Positions 32,054 through 32,896 of a stretch of 32,896 nucleotides of DNA are shown here, one piece after another. Position numbers and translations under genes: made by a program. Within the stretch, counting starts at the first letter, position 1. The number at the start of each line of letters is the position of its first letter. The stretch covers positions 1 through 32,896 of the forward strand of contig JAZQNN010000056.1 in assembly GCA_045627365.1 (NCBI GenBank), read 5' to 3'. The notes under the pieces are model-generated. The model was not told where the DNA came from. It was given only the letters and a program-made list of their open reading frames with translations, and did not search any database. This DNA is from RGIG5612 sp045627365 (lineage in GTDB: Bacteria; Bacillota; Clostridia; Lachnospirales; Lachnospiraceae).

Positions 32054-32079
32054 AAATCAAATCTTAAATTAGTTGATTT
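32054..32079. promoter_or_regulatory. inverted repeat in the leader of the metallo-beta-lactamase-fold gene
   Basis: AAATCAA (32054-32060) and TTGATTT (32073-32079), 7 bp with a 12-base spacer, begin at the expected transcription start. The position suits repressor binding or a weak leader hairpin. Confidence 0.3.
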
Positions 32080-32096
32080 TTCAGGGAGGAACGACC

Positions 32097-32896
32097 ATGA
32101 ATTTTGAATCCAAATTGCTGGCTCCGAAAACCTGGCAGATCACGACTCCAAGGCTTGGCTGCACAGCTTATCTGCTTGCAGGCGAGAAGGAAGGCGTTAT
32201 GATCGACAGCGGGGAGTCAACGGAAAATCTTCGCGAGTACGCGGAATCACTTTGTGATGTTCCGGTACGCACGGTCCTTAACACCCACGGACATTTCGAC
32301 CACACAGGCGGCAACAGCTTCTTCAATGTTGCTATTATGGGCAAACTCGCGGCAGAGATCGCCAAGATACCGAACGGCCCTTCAAGCGAGGAGTCCATCG
32401 GACAGTTTTCACTTGACTACTCAATTGTAACCGTAGACACAGGCTTTACCATCGATATCGGCGGGCGCGAGATCGAGGCCTTCCGCATGGACGGACATTC
32501 TCCGGACTGCATCGCATGGCTTGATAAGAAGGAACGCATCCTTTTCACCGGCGACAATATGGCTATGGTACCGATGAAATACAAATGCGCTGACCCGCAG
32601 CCGAGCATGCTTCTTTACATGGAAAGCGTTGCTAAAATACTTGCCCGCCGCGAGGATTTTGATTATATCTGCACAGGACACGGTGACGGTCTGATGACAG
32701 GCGACCTTGTAAATTACACCATGATGGCAGCACTCAGGGCACTGGACGGAGAGCTCGACGAGCCGCCGCAACATCCGAAGAGACCCGGAAAGAGTCCTTT
32801 TGATGGACATAATCCTGAAGACAACGGATTTATCGAGTATAAAGGCGCACGTATCATGTTCAATAAACGTTATCTTAAGGATACGACCCGCTACGA
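32097..32896 (+). CDS. metallo-beta-lactamase-fold hydrolase, 3' end beyond the window
   Basis: The first 266 codons of a soluble MBL-fold hydrolase; the frame is open to the last base. The zinc site is complete: NTHGHFDHTGG with His64, His66, Asp68 and His69, then DGHSPDC (His134), TGDN (Asp153) and TGHGD (His195). The overall layout (N-terminal TAYLLAGEKEGVMIDSGEST, central HSPDCIAWLDKKERILFTGD) is that of the glyoxalase-II-like general hydrolase group rather than an antibiotic lactamase. The substrate is unknown; thioesters and phosphodiesters are family possibilities. It is monocistronic as far as visible, with its own promoter. The ATG at 32097 is well placed after GGGAGGA. Confidence 0.9.
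   Translation, partial: MNFESKLLAPKTWQITTPRLGCTAYLLAGEKEGVMIDSGESTENLREYAESLCDVPVRTVLNTHGHFDHTGGNSFFNVAIMGKLAAEIAKIPNGPSSEESIGQFSLDYSIVTVDTGFTIDIGGREIEAFRMDGHSPDCIAWLDKKERILFTGDNMAMVPMKYKCADPQPSMLLYMESVAKILARREDFDYICTGHGDGLMTGDLVNYTMMAALRALDGELDEPPQHPKRPGKSPFDGHNPEDNGFIEYKGARIMFNKRYLKDTTRY

Overview
The window looks like chromosomal DNA from an anaerobic, Gram-positive Firmicute of the class Clostridia. Pointers are Shine-Dalgarno sites of the GGAGG type, secreted proteins with PQTGD-type sortase signals and InlB-like repeats, a choline-binding-like wall repeat, a tungstopterin aldehyde:ferredoxin oxidoreductase (AOR) with a MoaD-like partner, and DUF4358-type lipoproteins. GC content is moderate. 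No tRNA, rRNA, CRISPR array, transposase, integrase or phage gene was found.

Layout. (1) 1-1165: the 3' part of a free-methionine sulfoxide reductase and a LysM lipoprotein. (2) 1268-17743: a surface-protein block of about 16 kb. It holds a 900-residue protein with five tandem ~118-residue repeats, a 2986-residue modular protein with an internal ~2.5 kb duplication, and a 979-residue protein with InlB repeats. On the minus strand between the last two lie an acyltransferase-3 gene and a DUF4358 lipoprotein gene. (3) 17775-19836: a tightly packed run of a zinc-ribbon protein, a small lipoprotein, a GNAT acetyltransferase and a P-loop kinase, ended by a strong terminator. (4) 19837-20291: a noncoding stretch with a repeated hairpin element. 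(5) 20292-22899: a GNAT, a GNAT-AlkD fusion, a 21-codon cyclase remnant and an AAA ATPase. (6) 23010-25175: AOR and a convergent MoaD-like gene sharing a terminator. (7) 25349-27822: an SLC13-type permease, an SSAT-like acetyltransferase and a HAD phosphatase. (8) 27857-32896: a Cys/His-rich wall-binding protein, an MFS transporter, a membrane-anchored metallophosphoesterase and a metallo-beta-lactamase-fold hydrolase cut by the window end.

How the parts fit. The left half is devoted to the cell surface, and two of its proteins share a Cys-rich module placed just before the sorting signal. The right half is metabolic and stress-related, with four GNAT domains in about 8.5 kb, an alkylation-repair domain and tungsten or molybdenum enzymology. 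No single defence or mobile system is evident.

The most notable signals are traces of rearrangement. A winged-helix tail fragment lies just before the 900-residue protein gene, and a shredded response-regulator receiver is fused out of frame to its 3' end. A cyclase gene is cut to its first ~17 codons between the AlkD fusion and the AAA ATPase. The other notable signal is the pair of direct repeats near 20.1 kb, whose small hairpins differ by compensatory changes. All assignments come from reading motifs by eye; no database search was possible.
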